From positions 3,596,001 through 3,660,000 of the forward strand of contig NZ_CP083387.1 of assembly GCF_020042345.1 (NCBI RefSeq): a stretch of 64,000 bases of DNA. Reading direction: 5' to 3'. Positions 56,047 through 64,000 of this stretch are shown here, piece by piece. Position numbers and translations under genes: made by a program. Origin of the DNA: Arachidicoccus terrestris. Lineage in GTDB: Bacteria > Bacteroidota > Bacteroidia > Chitinophagales > Chitinophagaceae. The stretch's first letter is position 1; the number at the start of each line of letters is the position of its first letter. A model generated the notes under the pieces. That model was not told the origin of the DNA. It made no database searches and saw only the letters and a list, made by a program, of their open reading frames with translations.

Positions 56047-56074
56047 CAAAGGTAATAAAATTGATTCAATTCAA
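56047..56074 (-). promoter_or_regulatory. Bacteroidota-type promoter of fusA
   Basis: Minus-strand TACCTTTG (56047-56054) matches TAnnTTTG; a TTG lies 17 bases further upstream (56072-56074). The leader before the fusA ATG would be about 70 bases. Confidence 0.55.
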
Positions 56075-56230
56075 TGTTAATTTCACGGGATATTTTAACA
56101 CCATTTAGCCTGTCAGATGAGAAGCAGGGATATCTGGTTATTTGGCCTGGCGGTATTAACGAGTAATTATGTATGCTGACATAGGAAACATAATGGTGTT
56201 GGTATGCATTCTGTTTTTGTTTTATTTTCC

Positions 56231-56238
56231 TATTTTTG
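56231..56238 (+). promoter_or_regulatory. Candidate -7 box of ffh
   Basis: TATTTTTG followed by CCGCC matches TAnnTTTG and lies 50 bases before the ffh ATG. Confidence 0.45.
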
Positions 56239-56288
56239 CCGCCATTAATCACATGAATATTCAATTACGTTGAAAATACGACTAAAGT

Positions 56289-57623
56289 ATGTTTAATAAT
56301 TTATCGGACCGCCTGGAATCGGCATTTAAAAACCTCAAGGGCGAGGCAAGGATCTCTGAATTAAATATCGCCAATACAGTTAAAGATATCCGCCGAGCTC
56401 TATTGGATGCGGACGTTAACTATAAGATAGCCAAGGAGTTCACTGATAAAGTCAAAGCAAAGGCGACAGGGGAGAAGGTCATTAATGCGATCAGCCCGGG
56501 GCAGTTAATGGTAAAAATTGTCCAGGATGAATTAACTGAATTAATGGGCGGTACCGAGGCCAGTTTTGAGACCACGGCTAATCCGACCATTATTTTGATT
56601 GCGGGCCTGCAAGGTAGCGGTAAGACCACTTTTTCCGGTAAATTATCTAACTATTTGAAAACCAAGAAGGGAAAGAGGCCCTTACTCGTAGCGGCTGATA
56701 TATATCGTCCTGCGGCGATTGACCAACTTCATGTATTAGGAGAGCAAGTAGGCGTGGAGGTGTTTAGTGAAAGGGAGAACAAGGACGCTGTTTCTATCGC
56801 CAAAAATGCCCTCGCGTATGCAAAGGAACACGCGAAGAATGTCATTATTATAGATACGGCCGGCCGTCTGGCTGTTGATGAAGTCATGATGACGGAGGTC
56901 GCTAATATTAAACAAGCCATCAACCCCAACGAAATTCTTTTTGTCGTGGATTCCATGACGGGTCAGGACGCTGTCAATACGGCCAAAGCCTTTAATGATC
57001 GCTTGGATTTCAGTGGTGTTGTATTGACGAAATTGGATGGAGATACCCGGGGTGGGGCGGCTCTCAGTATTAAGTACACGGTAAATAAGCCCATTAAGTT
57101 TGTCAGCAGCGGTGAAAAAATGGATACGCTGGACGTATTCTATCCGGACAGGATGGCGCAGCGTATTCTGGGTATGGGAGATATTACTTCCCTGGTTGAG
57201 AAGGCTCAGGAACAATATGATGAAGAAAAAGCCAAAAAACTGGAAAAGAAAATTCGGAAAAATCAGTTTGATTTTCAGGATTTTATCGACCAATTGCAAA
57301 CAATCAAGCGTATGGGTAATTTAAAAGATATCATGGGGATGTTGCCCGGGGTCGGTAAGGCTATGAAGGATGTCGACATCAGTGATGATGCTTTCAAAGG
57401 CGTGGAAGCGATCATCAATTCCATGACGCCTTTTGAAAGAGCCAATCCCGATACTATTGACCCGTCCCGCCGGCAACGTATCGCTAAGGGCGCCGGTAAG
57501 GAACTCCAGGAGGTAAACGCCTTTATGAAACAGTTCGATCAGATGCGTCAGATGATGAAAATGATGAATAAAATGCCAATGGCCGGCATGATGGGCGGTA
57601 TGGGGGGACTCAAACGCAGGTAA
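56289..57623 (+). CDS. ffh: Signal recognition particle protein Ffh
   Basis: The 444-residue SRP GTPase has the N domain (about 1-90, MFNNLSDRLESAFKNLKG), the G domain with GLQGSGKTTFSGKL, DIYRPAAIDQL, DTAGRLAVDE and VLTKLDGDTRGGAAL, and the M domain from about 300 (FDFQDFIDQLQTIKRMGNL, MLPGVGK). The C terminus MMKMMNKMPMAGMMGGMGG is the methionine-rich tail that binds signal sequences. It works with 4.5S RNA and FtsY. The RNA and ftsY are not in this window. A DUF4293 gene follows. Confidence 0.97.
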   Translation: MFNNLSDRLESAFKNLKGEARISELNIANTVKDIRRALLDADVNYKIAKEFTDKVKAKATGEKVINAISPGQLMVKIVQDELTELMGGTEASFETTANPTIILIAGLQGSGKTTFSGKLSNYLKTKKGKRPLLVAADIYRPAAIDQLHVLGEQVGVEVFSERENKDAVSIAKNALAYAKEHAKNVIIIDTAGRLAVDEVMMTEVANIKQAINPNEILFVVDSMTGQDAVNTAKAFNDRLDFSGVVLTKLDGDTRGGAALSIKYTVNKPIKFVSSGEKMDTLDVFYPDRMAQRILGMGDITSLVEKAQEQYDEEKAKKLEKKIRKNQFDFQDFIDQLQTIKRMGNLKDIMGMLPGVGKAMKDVDISDDAFKGVEAIINSMTPFERANPDTIDPSRRQRIAKGAGKELQEVNAFMKQFDQMRQMMKMMNKMPMAGMMGGMGGLKRR

Positions 57624-57764
57624 CATTTCGGATGTAACAATGGCTTTCTGGCTGCAGCTATAATTTAATCCTTTAAAAATCAATGACCATCCGGATAGAA
57701 ATAGTACCTTTAGTGGTGTAACTAGTCCTATTATTAATCAGATGGCTATCAAAAATATATTCCT

Positions 57765-58199
57765 ATGATTCAGCGCATTCAGTCTTTTTGGCTGCTGGTA
57801 GTGGTGATACTGGCTGCCCTTTCCCTGAAATTCGGTTTTTATGTTGGTACCTGGATGAACGAAGGCGTACAACATCCACAGATTATTTTAAACGGACACA
57901 ATCCTTCCATTCTTGTTTTTGCCACGACAATTGTTATTTTGGTGGTCAGCCTGATCGCTATATTTATGTTTAAGAACCGCAAGCAGCAGTTAATGCTGAC
58001 GATAGTAGATTTGTTGCTAAGCATTGCTCTTTTTATTTTTTATTATCAAGAGATCAATACGCATTTTTTGCCGGGTAGCGGAACATTAACACTTACCTCC
58101 GTATTTGTATTTCTTTTGCCCATCTTTATTATAATGGCCCTAAGAGGTATTAGTAAGGACATACGGCTTCTGAAGCGTGCGGATAGGTTAAGAGGTTAA
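57765..58199 (+). CDS. DUF4293 family membrane protein
   Basis: The 144-residue protein has four transmembrane segments and the DUF4293 opening MIQRIQSFWLLVVVILAALS, a phylum-restricted family of unknown function. The loop after helix 1 (about 24-48) is periplasmic. The C terminus ends RLLKRADRLRG, a conserved basic tail. It lies 5 bases before the S1/P1 nuclease gene and may be cotranscribed with it, or with ffh upstream. Confidence 0.8.
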   Translation: MIQRIQSFWLLVVVILAALSLKFGFYVGTWMNEGVQHPQIILNGHNPSILVFATTIVILVVSLIAIFMFKNRKQQLMLTIVDLLLSIALFIFYYQEINTHFLPGSGTLTLTSVFVFLLPIFIIMALRGISKDIRLLKRADRLRG

Positions 58200-58204
58200 T
58201 TTGG

Positions 58205-59032
58205 ATGGAAACTGCCAATAAATGCATAGATATGATAGGTAGAAAATTACAAGTTCTGTTTTTTGGAATTGTATTTATGTGTATTGCCTCATCTGCTATG
58301 GCCTGGGGTCTGACAGGGCATCGGATTATTGCAGAGATTGCGCAAAGACACCTGTCTAAAAAGGCAAGAAAGAACCTCGAAAAGCTGATCGGTAAGGCGC
58401 CACTTGCCTTCTGGGCTAATTGGCCAGATTTCATCAAATCTGACACGACGGACAAGTGGAAACAGACTGGCCCCTGGCATTATGTGGATCTTCCCGGTCA
58501 CCTGGATAAGGATGAATTTATAAAAGATCTTGAAGCTTTGGAGGGCAAAAATTTGTATACCCAGATTCCGGAGATGGAAATCCTGTTGAAAAACAAAAAC
58601 CTGCCTTTAGAACAACGACAGATTGCGCTTAGATTTTTAATTCATTTTATGGGTGATCTGCATCAGCCCTTGCATGTCGGCAGGAGTGAGGATGCCGGTG
58701 GTAATAAGATAAAAGTAGTCTGGTTCGGGAATCCCTCAAACTTGCACACGCTCTGGGATAGTCAGTTAATCGACTACCAGAAATGGAGCTATACTGAATA
58801 TGCGGCTAACATTGACACAGTCAATGAACAGCAGATTACTATGATACAGTCTGGTAGTCTGCAAGACTGGTTCTTTCAATCACATCAATTATCAGACGAG
58901 ATCTATGACAAAACACCTGATGGCTCCAATTTGAGCTATAACTATAATTACCTGTTCTTTGATCGTCTAAATGAACAGTTGCTGGACGGCGGTCTCCGGC
59001 TGGCAAAGGTACTGAACGATATCCTGGGTTAG
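58205..59032 (+). CDS. S1/P1 nuclease family protein, secreted
   Basis: The 275-residue protein has a signal peptide (VLFFGIVFMCIASSAMA) and the mature N-terminal tryptophan (AWGLTGHRII), which in this family coordinates zinc through its amino and carbonyl groups. Further zinc ligands occur in WHYVDLP, FLIHFMGDLHQPLHVG and NLHTLWDSQL. All three zinc sites appear complete, so it should be an active nuclease on single-stranded RNA or DNA in the periplasm or outside, with a likely phosphate scavenging role. The ATG at 58232 is an alternative start. A long hairpin follows. Confidence 0.92.
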   Translation: METANKCIDMIGRKLQVLFFGIVFMCIASSAMAWGLTGHRIIAEIAQRHLSKKARKNLEKLIGKAPLAFWANWPDFIKSDTTDKWKQTGPWHYVDLPGHLDKDEFIKDLEALEGKNLYTQIPEMEILLKNKNLPLEQRQIALRFLIHFMGDLHQPLHVGRSEDAGGNKIKVVWFGNPSNLHTLWDSQLIDYQKWSYTEYAANIDTVNEQQITMIQSGSLQDWFFQSHQLSDEIYDKTPDGSNLSYNYNYLFFDRLNEQLLDGGLRLAKVLNDILG

Positions 59033-59042
59033 TGCCGTAATT

Positions 59043-59100
59043 ATATTACCACTAGAAAGGGGCATTGACTGGATCAAATGCCCCTTTCTAGTGGTAATAT
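59043..59100. repeat. 24-bp perfect inverted repeat (hairpin) between S1/P1 nuclease and purE
   Basis: The arms 59043-59066 and 59077-59100 are perfect complements around a 10-base loop. They lie between the converging S1/P1 nuclease and purE genes. The arms are longer than most terminators, and there is no clear T-run directly after the stem on either strand. A bidirectional terminator is the first guess. Confidence 0.75.
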
Positions 59101-59112
59101 GCTCAGTCGAGA

Positions 59113-59646
59113 TTAGTGCTGATCAAATTCGTTATTCCAGTCCCCGGCCAGTTTATTGATTTTTTCCTGGACTGAATCTTTGAGACTTTCCTTATACTTT
59201 TTATACTTTTCAGCATAGGCAGCATCTGCTGTACCTAAAATCTGCGTTGCGAGCAGGCCGGCATTTTTGGCTGCATTCAATGCTACGGTGGCAACAGGTA
59301 CTCCATTTGGCATCTGCAGTATGGATAATACAGAATCCCAGCCGTCAATAGAGTTGGAAGATTTAATTGGTACGCCAATCACTGGCAGATGTGTTAATGA
59401 AGCGATCATTCCGGGTAAATGAGCTGCACCACCTGCGCCGGCGATAATCACTTTGATGCCTCTGGTTGCTGCACCTTGCGCGTATTGAAACATTCTTTCC
59501 GGTGTGCGGTGGGCGGAAACGACGGTCAACTCATAAGGTACATCAAAATGTTTAAGGATCTGAGCAGCATCCTGCATGATTTTCAGGTCGCTGTCACTTC
59601 CCATTATAATACCTATCTGCGCGGTCCTGTTATCTGTATTCGTCAT
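59113..59646 (-). CDS. purE: N5-carboxyaminoimidazole ribonucleotide mutase
   Basis: The 177-residue protein has the PurE signature [37 protein letters not shown] and [20 protein letters not shown]. It converts N5-CAIR to CAIR in purine synthesis as an octamer. S and D in GSDSD and the H of SAHRT are the key residues. The class I partner purK is not adjacent. It is 116 bases downstream of scpB. Confidence 0.96.
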   Translation of the reverse strand: MTNTDNRTAQIGIIMGSDSDLKIMQDAAQILKHFDVPYELTVVSAHRTPERMFQYAQGAATRGIKVIIAGAGGAAHLPGMIASLTHLPVIGVPIKSSNSIDGWDSVLSILQMPNGVPVATVALNAAKNAGLLATQILGTADAAYAEKYKKYKESLKDSVQEKINKLAGDWNNEFDQH

Positions 59647-59762
59647 TTTTTCGTATTTATTGTATTTGGGGTAGACTCTTTAATGAGAAAATTATATACT
59701 AATAATAGTAGACTGCCCGGATTAGGGTTGACGGTTATGGACAGCAGGTCTTAAAAACAGCA

Positions 59763-60797
59763 CTATCGGGATGATTGGTTATTGTTTAACCGATCCTCAT
59801 CTTCCTCATCTTCTTCTAGGTCAACATCATCCTCCTTCTCAGTTTCATCTGCATCTTCTTCGCCCGCTTCATTGATTTTTTCAAGGTCTGCCAGTTCCTC
59901 GTCTTGTATTTCATCTTCGTTGTCAAATGACGGATCGGATGCTTCTTCGTTAGCGATTGTCTCATCAGCCCGCTTGATCGAACTCAGGTCCGGATGTAAT
60001 TGCTGATCCATTTGTTCAGTGGCCTGATGGATGCTTTCTCTGCTTTCTTCGTCGGATAGCTCTAATTCCCCGGCATCATCGGGATCAATAGGAATGTCTT
60101 GCGCTGCCATGTGCTCTTCGCCGTGAGATGCCGACTCTGTCTGCAAATCTATATTTTCTGCGGCCGGCTTATCGTTATCAAATTTGCCGAAAATACCAAA
60201 ATCTGCATTTTCTTCTATAGTTCTCTGTTGCAAGGTCGGTTCGATTTGTTCTGCCAGCACTTCCTTGATCTTAGGCAGGTCAGAGGCAGAGTTCAGTCCA
60301 AAATAATCCATAAAACTCTTAGACGTTTCATAGATCAGTGGTTTGCCTGGCAATTCTTCATTTCTGCCGGAGATGATAATCAATTCCTTTTCCAGCAATT
60401 TCTGAACGCTATAATCACTGTTGACACCACGGATGCTTTCAATTTCTCCTTTAGTGATCGGTTGTTTATAGGCAATAATGGATAATGTTTCAAGGGCGGC
60501 ATTAGATAATTTTTTCAGGAATTTTCCCCCGTTGAGTTGGGCGATGGTGGTATGGAAGGCGGGTTTGCTGAGGAACTGCCAGCCGCCGCCACTCTGAAAT
60601 ACTTCAAACGGGTAAAAGTCGGAATTGTATTTTTCCCGGATACCTTCCAGGGAGGTTTCTACCTGATCCAGGGTGATTTGCTGTTCCATAAACCCGAAAG
60701 CGTTGTTGATCAGATCTACCAGGTCCAGACTGGTGAGTGGACGGTCACTGGCAAAGATCAGGGCCTCGATGTGGGGTATGATTTCACTTAACTCCAT
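59763..60797 (-). CDS. scpB: Segregation and condensation protein B with long acidic tail
   Basis: The 344-residue protein has the ScpB winged-helix core (about 1-190): LSEIIPHIEALIFASDRPLT, NAALETLSIIAYKQPITKGE, IESIRGVNSDYSVQKLLEKE and GKPLIYETSKSFMDYFGL. ScpB dimers bind ScpA and the SMC kinesin-like arms in chromosome condensation. From about residue 192 to the end the protein is low-complexity and very acidic (DPDDAGELELSDEESRES; DETEKEDDVDLEEDEEDED), about 150 extra residues over the usual 190-200. scpA and smc are not in the window. Confidence 0.92.
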   Translation of the reverse strand: MELSEIIPHIEALIFASDRPLTSLDLVDLINNAFGFMEQQITLDQVETSLEGIREKYNSDFYPFEVFQSGGGWQFLSKPAFHTTIAQLNGGKFLKKLSNAALETLSIIAYKQPITKGEIESIRGVNSDYSVQKLLEKELIIISGRNEELPGKPLIYETSKSFMDYFGLNSASDLPKIKEVLAEQIEPTLQQRTIEENADFGIFGKFDNDKPAAENIDLQTESASHGEEHMAAQDIPIDPDDAGELELSDEESRESIHQATEQMDQQLHPDLSSIKRADETIANEEASDPSFDNEDEIQDEELADLEKINEAGEEDADETEKEDDVDLEEDEEDEDRLNNNQSSR

Positions 60798-60815
60798 AAC
60801 TTATTGTAAACTAAA

Positions 60816-60838
60816 ACTGCAAGTCAAAAACTTGCAGT
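60816..60838 (-). terminator. Hairpin after atpG, possible terminator
   Basis: ACTGCAAGT (60816-60824) pairs with ACTTGCAGT (60830-60838) around 5 bases. It lies past the atpG stop and before the scpB start, with TTTAG after it on the minus strand. Confidence 0.55.
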
Positions 60839-60945
60839 CTAAAAAAGATTGTAATTTGTCGATAACTAAAGATAAGGAGAAGATTTGATTTGCCATGCTA
60901 AATCTTCCTTTTCTACTCCCGGTATCTTTGGCTAAGGTATAAATC

Positions 60946-61827
60946 CTACCCCTGAAGAGCGGCAGCACCACTGACGATTTCAGTCAATTCAGTTGTGATG
61001 GCGGCCTGACGGGCACGGTTATAAGAGATTTTCAGGCTGCGCAGGATCTCATTTGCATTTTCGCTGGCCTTGTCCATGGCCGTCATACGTGCGCCATGTT
61101 CACTCGCCTGAGCATCCAGGACCGCCTTGTATAATTGGGTATTGAGGATTTTAGGCATTAATTGCGCTACCAGTTCCTCCTTTGCCGGTTCGAAAATAAA
61201 ATCAACATTCTTTTTTCCACCGGTACCCTCGATCTTTGGAATGGGCAAAAATTGTTCTACTGAATAGCGCTGAACAGCGGCATTAATAAACTCACTGTAG
61301 ACAATATCGATGGCATCAAATGTCTTATTTTCAAACGCGCTGATCGCCGCCTGCGCTGCTTGCTGCACATTTTCAAAGCTCAGATTTATGAAAAGATCTT
61401 TATAGGTGGCGTCAGTTTTAAAGCCAGCCTTACTCAGGGATTCGTATCCTTTTTTGCCAATATTCCAGATAGTGACATTGCCTTTATCCAGGGCGGCCTT
61501 ATATTTAGTAGTGGCAGCCTGTTTAGCAGCTTTGACAATATTAGCATTATAGGCGCCAGCCAGGCCGCGATCACTGGTAATAACGATCAGTAACACCTTT
61601 TCTACTTCTCTGTGATCCGCCAGCTGGATATTAGATTCTCCACTCAGGCTGCTGACAATATTACTCAGTACTTCCTGTAGTTTTTGCGCATAAGGTCTCA
61701 TCTGTGTTATTGCCTCCTGAGCACGGCGTAATTTAGCCGCACTCACCATTTTCATGGCTTTGGTAATCTGCTGTGTAGATTGTACCGACTGTATCCTGTT
61801 ACGTACTTCTTTTAATTGGCCTGACAT
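60946..61827 (-). CDS. atpG: ATP synthase gamma subunit
   Basis: From the ATG at 61827 (frame extends 14 codons further, rejected because homologues start [12 protein letters not shown]) the protein is 293 residues. N-terminal [21 protein letters not shown] and C-terminal [35 protein letters not shown] (read as [15 protein letters not shown] and [10 protein letters not shown]) form the coiled-coil shaft; the middle [13 protein letters not shown] is the Rossmann-like domain. It rotates in the F1 head. atpA, atpH and other subunit genes are not adjacent: upstream is a 544-base gap and divergent secA. Confidence 0.96.
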   Translation of the reverse strand: [293 protein letters not shown]

Positions 61828-61846
61828 GGGGTTCTCAATTTGGCTG

Positions 61847-61877
61847 CAAAAGTAACCAAAAGCATTCAATCAGACAA
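61847..61877 (-). promoter_or_regulatory. Bacteroidota-type promoter of atpG
   Basis: Minus-strand TACTTTTG (61847-61854) and a TTG 20 bases upstream (61875-61877) give the same spacing as the gpsA promoter. The leader would be about 12 bases. This supports atpG being transcribed on its own. Confidence 0.6.
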
Positions 61878-62371
61878 GATTTAGCCCCTATTTTCAGTGA
61901 AACAGGATGCATTTTTTAGGAACGCACGATAACCAATGACTAAACTCCTGAAATAGACTGCTTTTATCGTTAGATTTTCTGTGTTAATAAGTGGGATGAA
62001 ACGAATAAGCGAAGGCTGGGAGGCAAAACCCGCTAAAATCCTTTAAATATTATAGCATAACGCAGGGTATTACTAACAAACAACTGCTATTTTAGCAGAG
62101 AAGGCCCTGGATGAACGGTTAAATTGGCCGCTTTAAGAATGAAAGTAAGATGCAGCCAGACAAGGCTGCTAAAGGGCGTAATCTCCCTGCAAGACCGGCG
62201 TATGACGGCCTTTAATTCCCAAATTATTCCCTACATTTGCAACCGCGAAAACTGTCAATTTGGCCTGTAAATGTGATAAGCATTGTTTTTGACTGCTTTT
62301 TTCAGAATAATGGTATATTTTGGCACTTTCGGGCTAAAAATCGAGATCTAAACAATTATAAAAAAAAATTA
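61870..62371. other. Intergenic region between divergent atpG and secA
   Basis: About 500 bases with no convincing gene or RNA. It holds the -33 end of the atpG promoter, a small perfect hairpin (CTGCTA/TAGCAG at 62084-62098), and a TACATTTG box for secA (62232-62239). Confidence 0.5.
62232..62239 (+). promoter_or_regulatory. Candidate -7 box of secA
   Basis: TACATTTG is an exact match to TAnnTTTG, about 132 bases before the secA ATG. A clear TTG at the -33 position is absent. Confidence 0.4.
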
Positions 62372-64000
62372 ATGAAAGGCATATTAAGCAGGCTGCTCGG
62401 TGGCAATAAATCTGAAAAGGATGTGAAGAAGATCCAGCCGCAGGTAGCTGAGATCAACCAGCAATATGAAAAATTGCAATCCCTATCCAATGATGAACTA
62501 CGTAGTAAGACCGTGGAATTCAAAGGGCGTATCAAAGAATTCCTTAAGGATATCGATCAGACCATTCAGACTAAAAAAGAAGCAGCTGAAGCCTTACCAT
62601 CTGCAGATATGGTCGGCAGGGATAATCTCTACCGTGAAATAGATGAGCTAAAAAAGGATCGCGATAAGAAGATCGAAGAAGTCTTAAATAATATTTTACC
62701 AGAAGCCTTTGCCGTAGTTAAAGAAACAGCCAGGCGCTTTAAAGAAAGTGACGAAGTCATCTCTCGTGCGACAGATCTGGACAGACAACTGGCTGTGAAG
62801 AAGAATTATATGCGTATTGATGGAGAGAACGTTACTTATAATACGAGTTGGGAAGCAGCCGGTGTGGCCGTTTCCTGGAATATGCTTCATTATGACGTGC
62901 AGCTGATTGGTGGTATTGTACTGCATCAGGGTAAGATTGCAGAAATGGCAACGGGTGAAGGTAAAACCCTGGTATCAACTTTACCGGCTTATCTCAATGC
63001 CTTGGCTGGAGAGGGGGTACATATTGTAACCGTCAATGATTATCTGGCTCGTCGTGATAGTGAATGGAATGGCCCTATTTATGAATGGTTGGGTCTCACG
63101 GTCGACTGTATTGACAAGCATCAGCCCAATACACCTGCCAGAAGGAGCGCTTATCTCTGTGACATAACTTATGGAACCAATAATGAATTTGGCTTCGATT
63201 ACCTGAGGGATAATATGGTGCACAATCCTGATGAAATGGTACAGCGTAAGCACCATTATGCGATGATCGATGAGGTGGATAGCGTTTTAATTGATGATGC
63301 CCGTACGCCGCTGATCATTTCGGGGCCGGTAGGTAAAGATAACTCTACACAACTTTTCTTTGAATTAAAAGATCGCGTGGCACAACTGGTTGCTCATCAA
63401 AGACAGATCTGCAATAATTTTCTGATCGAAGCAAAAAAGAAAATAGCAGAAGGTAATGATGATGTAAAAGAAGGCGGAGGTGGTCTGGCGCTGTTCCGTG
63501 CACACAGAGGCTTGCCTAAGACAAGCAGTTTGATCAAATATCTGAGTGAGCCCGGCATTCGTCAGAAACTCCAGAAAGTGGAGAACTACCACTTGGCCGA
63601 CCAACAGAGGGAAATGCCAAAAGCAGATGCAGAGCTATTGTTCTATATTGATGAGAAAAACAATACGGTTGAGCTAACTGATAAAGGGATTAAGGCTATG
63701 ACTGGTCTGAATGAAGATCCTATGTTTTTCGTATTACCGGATATCGCTACAGAACTCGCAAATGTTGAAAAGGATGAACAGCTTTCAGGAGAAGACAAGC
63801 TGACACGCAAAGAGCAACTCTATAATGAGTACAGTGCTAAAACTGAACGCATTCATACGATCCAGCAACTCCTTAAAGCGTATACATTATTTGAGAAGGA
63901 TGATGAGTATGTTGTGATGGACGGACAGGTGAAGATCGTGGATGAGCAGACCGGGCGTATCATGGAAGGTCGTCGTTATTCCGACGGCTTGCATCAGGCC
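62372..64000 (+). CDS. secA: Preprotein translocase ATPase SecA (3' end outside window)
   Basis: The frame opens with [20 protein letters not shown] and runs 543 codons to the window edge with no stop. The DEAD motor domain contains the Walker A motif with T194-[40 protein letters not shown] (here [19 protein letters not shown]) and the D300-E301-V302-D303 box of [18 protein letters not shown]. SecA drives proteins through SecYEG. Insertions relative to E. coli SecA after residue 70 (a charged helix, about 68-105) are typical of Bacteroidota. Divergent from atpG. Confidence 0.97.
   Translation, partial: MKGILSRLLGGNKSEKDVKKIQPQVAEINQQYEKLQSLSNDELRSKTVEFKGRIKEFLKDIDQTIQTKKEAAEALPSADMVGRDNLYREIDELKKDRDKKIEEVLNNILPEAFAVVKETARRFKESDEVISRATDLDRQLAVKKNYMRIDGENVTYNTSWEAAGVAVSWNMLHYDVQLIGGIVLHQGKIAEMATGEGKTLVSTLPAYLNALAGEGVHIVTVNDYLARRDSEWNGPIYEWLGLTVDCIDKHQPNTPARRSAYLCDITYGTNNEFGFDYLRDNMVHNPDEMVQRKHHYAMIDEVDSVLIDDARTPLIISGPVGKDNSTQLFFELKDRVAQLVAHQRQICNNFLIEAKKKIAEGNDDVKEGGGGLALFRAHRGLPKTSSLIKYLSEPGIRQKLQKVENYHLADQQREMPKADAELLFYIDEKNNTVELTDKGIKAMTGLNEDPMFFVLPDIATELANVEKDEQLSGEDKLTRKEQLYNEYSAKTERIHTIQQLLKAYTLFEKDDEYVVMDGQVKIVDEQTGRIMEGRRYSDGLHQA

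Noticed and set aside
61827-61869. Longer N terminus for atpG
   Set aside because: The extension overlaps the promoter TACTTTTG and homologues begin [12 protein letters not shown].

Overview
This 64 kb window is chromosomal DNA from a member of the Bacteroidota, most likely Chitinophagia/Sphingobacteriia (Chitinophagaceae-like). The evidence is gene content and promoter style. The genes include an RprY-type response regulator, a type IX secretion sortase of the PorU2 type with a PorV/PorQ-like barrel protein, two GH92 mannosidases, a DUF4293 protein, a eukaryote-like NADP isocitrate dehydrogenase, and a protein fusing macroglobulin-like and TonB-plug-like regions. Several intergenic regions carry the phylum's -7 box TAnnTTTG, and recognisable Shine-Dalgarno sequences are largely absent. 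I saw no rRNA, tRNA, CRISPR array, insertion sequence or prophage.

Layout. 1-6.8 kb: 3' part of a nucleotidyltransferase, an RprY-like regulator, a DtxR-family regulator followed by a secreted GH92 mannosidase, and a divergent Omp85 protein. 6.8-15.5 kb: central metabolism (sucC, hisA, icd), an AT-rich membrane protein, a TonB-like protein with folC, and tyrS. 15.7-22.6 kb: a PorV/PorQ-like protein, PorU2 and an RDD protein. 22.6-26.7 kb: a very AT-rich ABC exporter and GT4 glycosyltransferase, then a mannose-1-phosphate guanylyltransferase. 26.9-32 kb: a radical SAM/SPASM-MarR pair, a GHL10 hydrolase and an M1 peptidase. 32.1-35.6 kb (minus strand): phosphoribosyltransferase, phosphohexomutase, HipA-like kinase and DUF3037. 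35.8-39.1 kb: membrane Fe-S protein, metallo-beta-lactamase-fold hydrolase and amidase lipoprotein. 39.4-45.9 kb: radA, then a sugar module (FucP-like transporter, ROK kinase, GH92 lipoprotein). 45.9-50.7 kb: an LEA-like 11-mer repeat protein, the macroglobulin/plug-like protein and dnaB. 50.7-64 kb: mostly housekeeping genes (gpsA, hemW, fusA, ffh, purE, scpB, atpG, secA), with a DUF4293 protein and an S1/P1 nuclease between.

Functional themes. Mannose recurs: two GH92 enzymes release it from alpha-mannosides, the transporter and ROK kinase could import and phosphorylate hexose, and the guanylyltransferase makes GDP-mannose, perhaps for the glycosyltransferase next door. PorV/PorU2 handle type IX secretion cargo at the outer membrane. 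The least understood units are the HipA-like kinase/DUF3037 pair, the radical SAM/MarR pair, the macroglobulin/plug-like protein and the composition-mosaic PorU2.

Limits: everything is read by eye. Family calls rest on recognised motifs, compositional statements on hand counts of 60-base stretches, and promoter, terminator and DnaA-box calls on sequence pattern alone.
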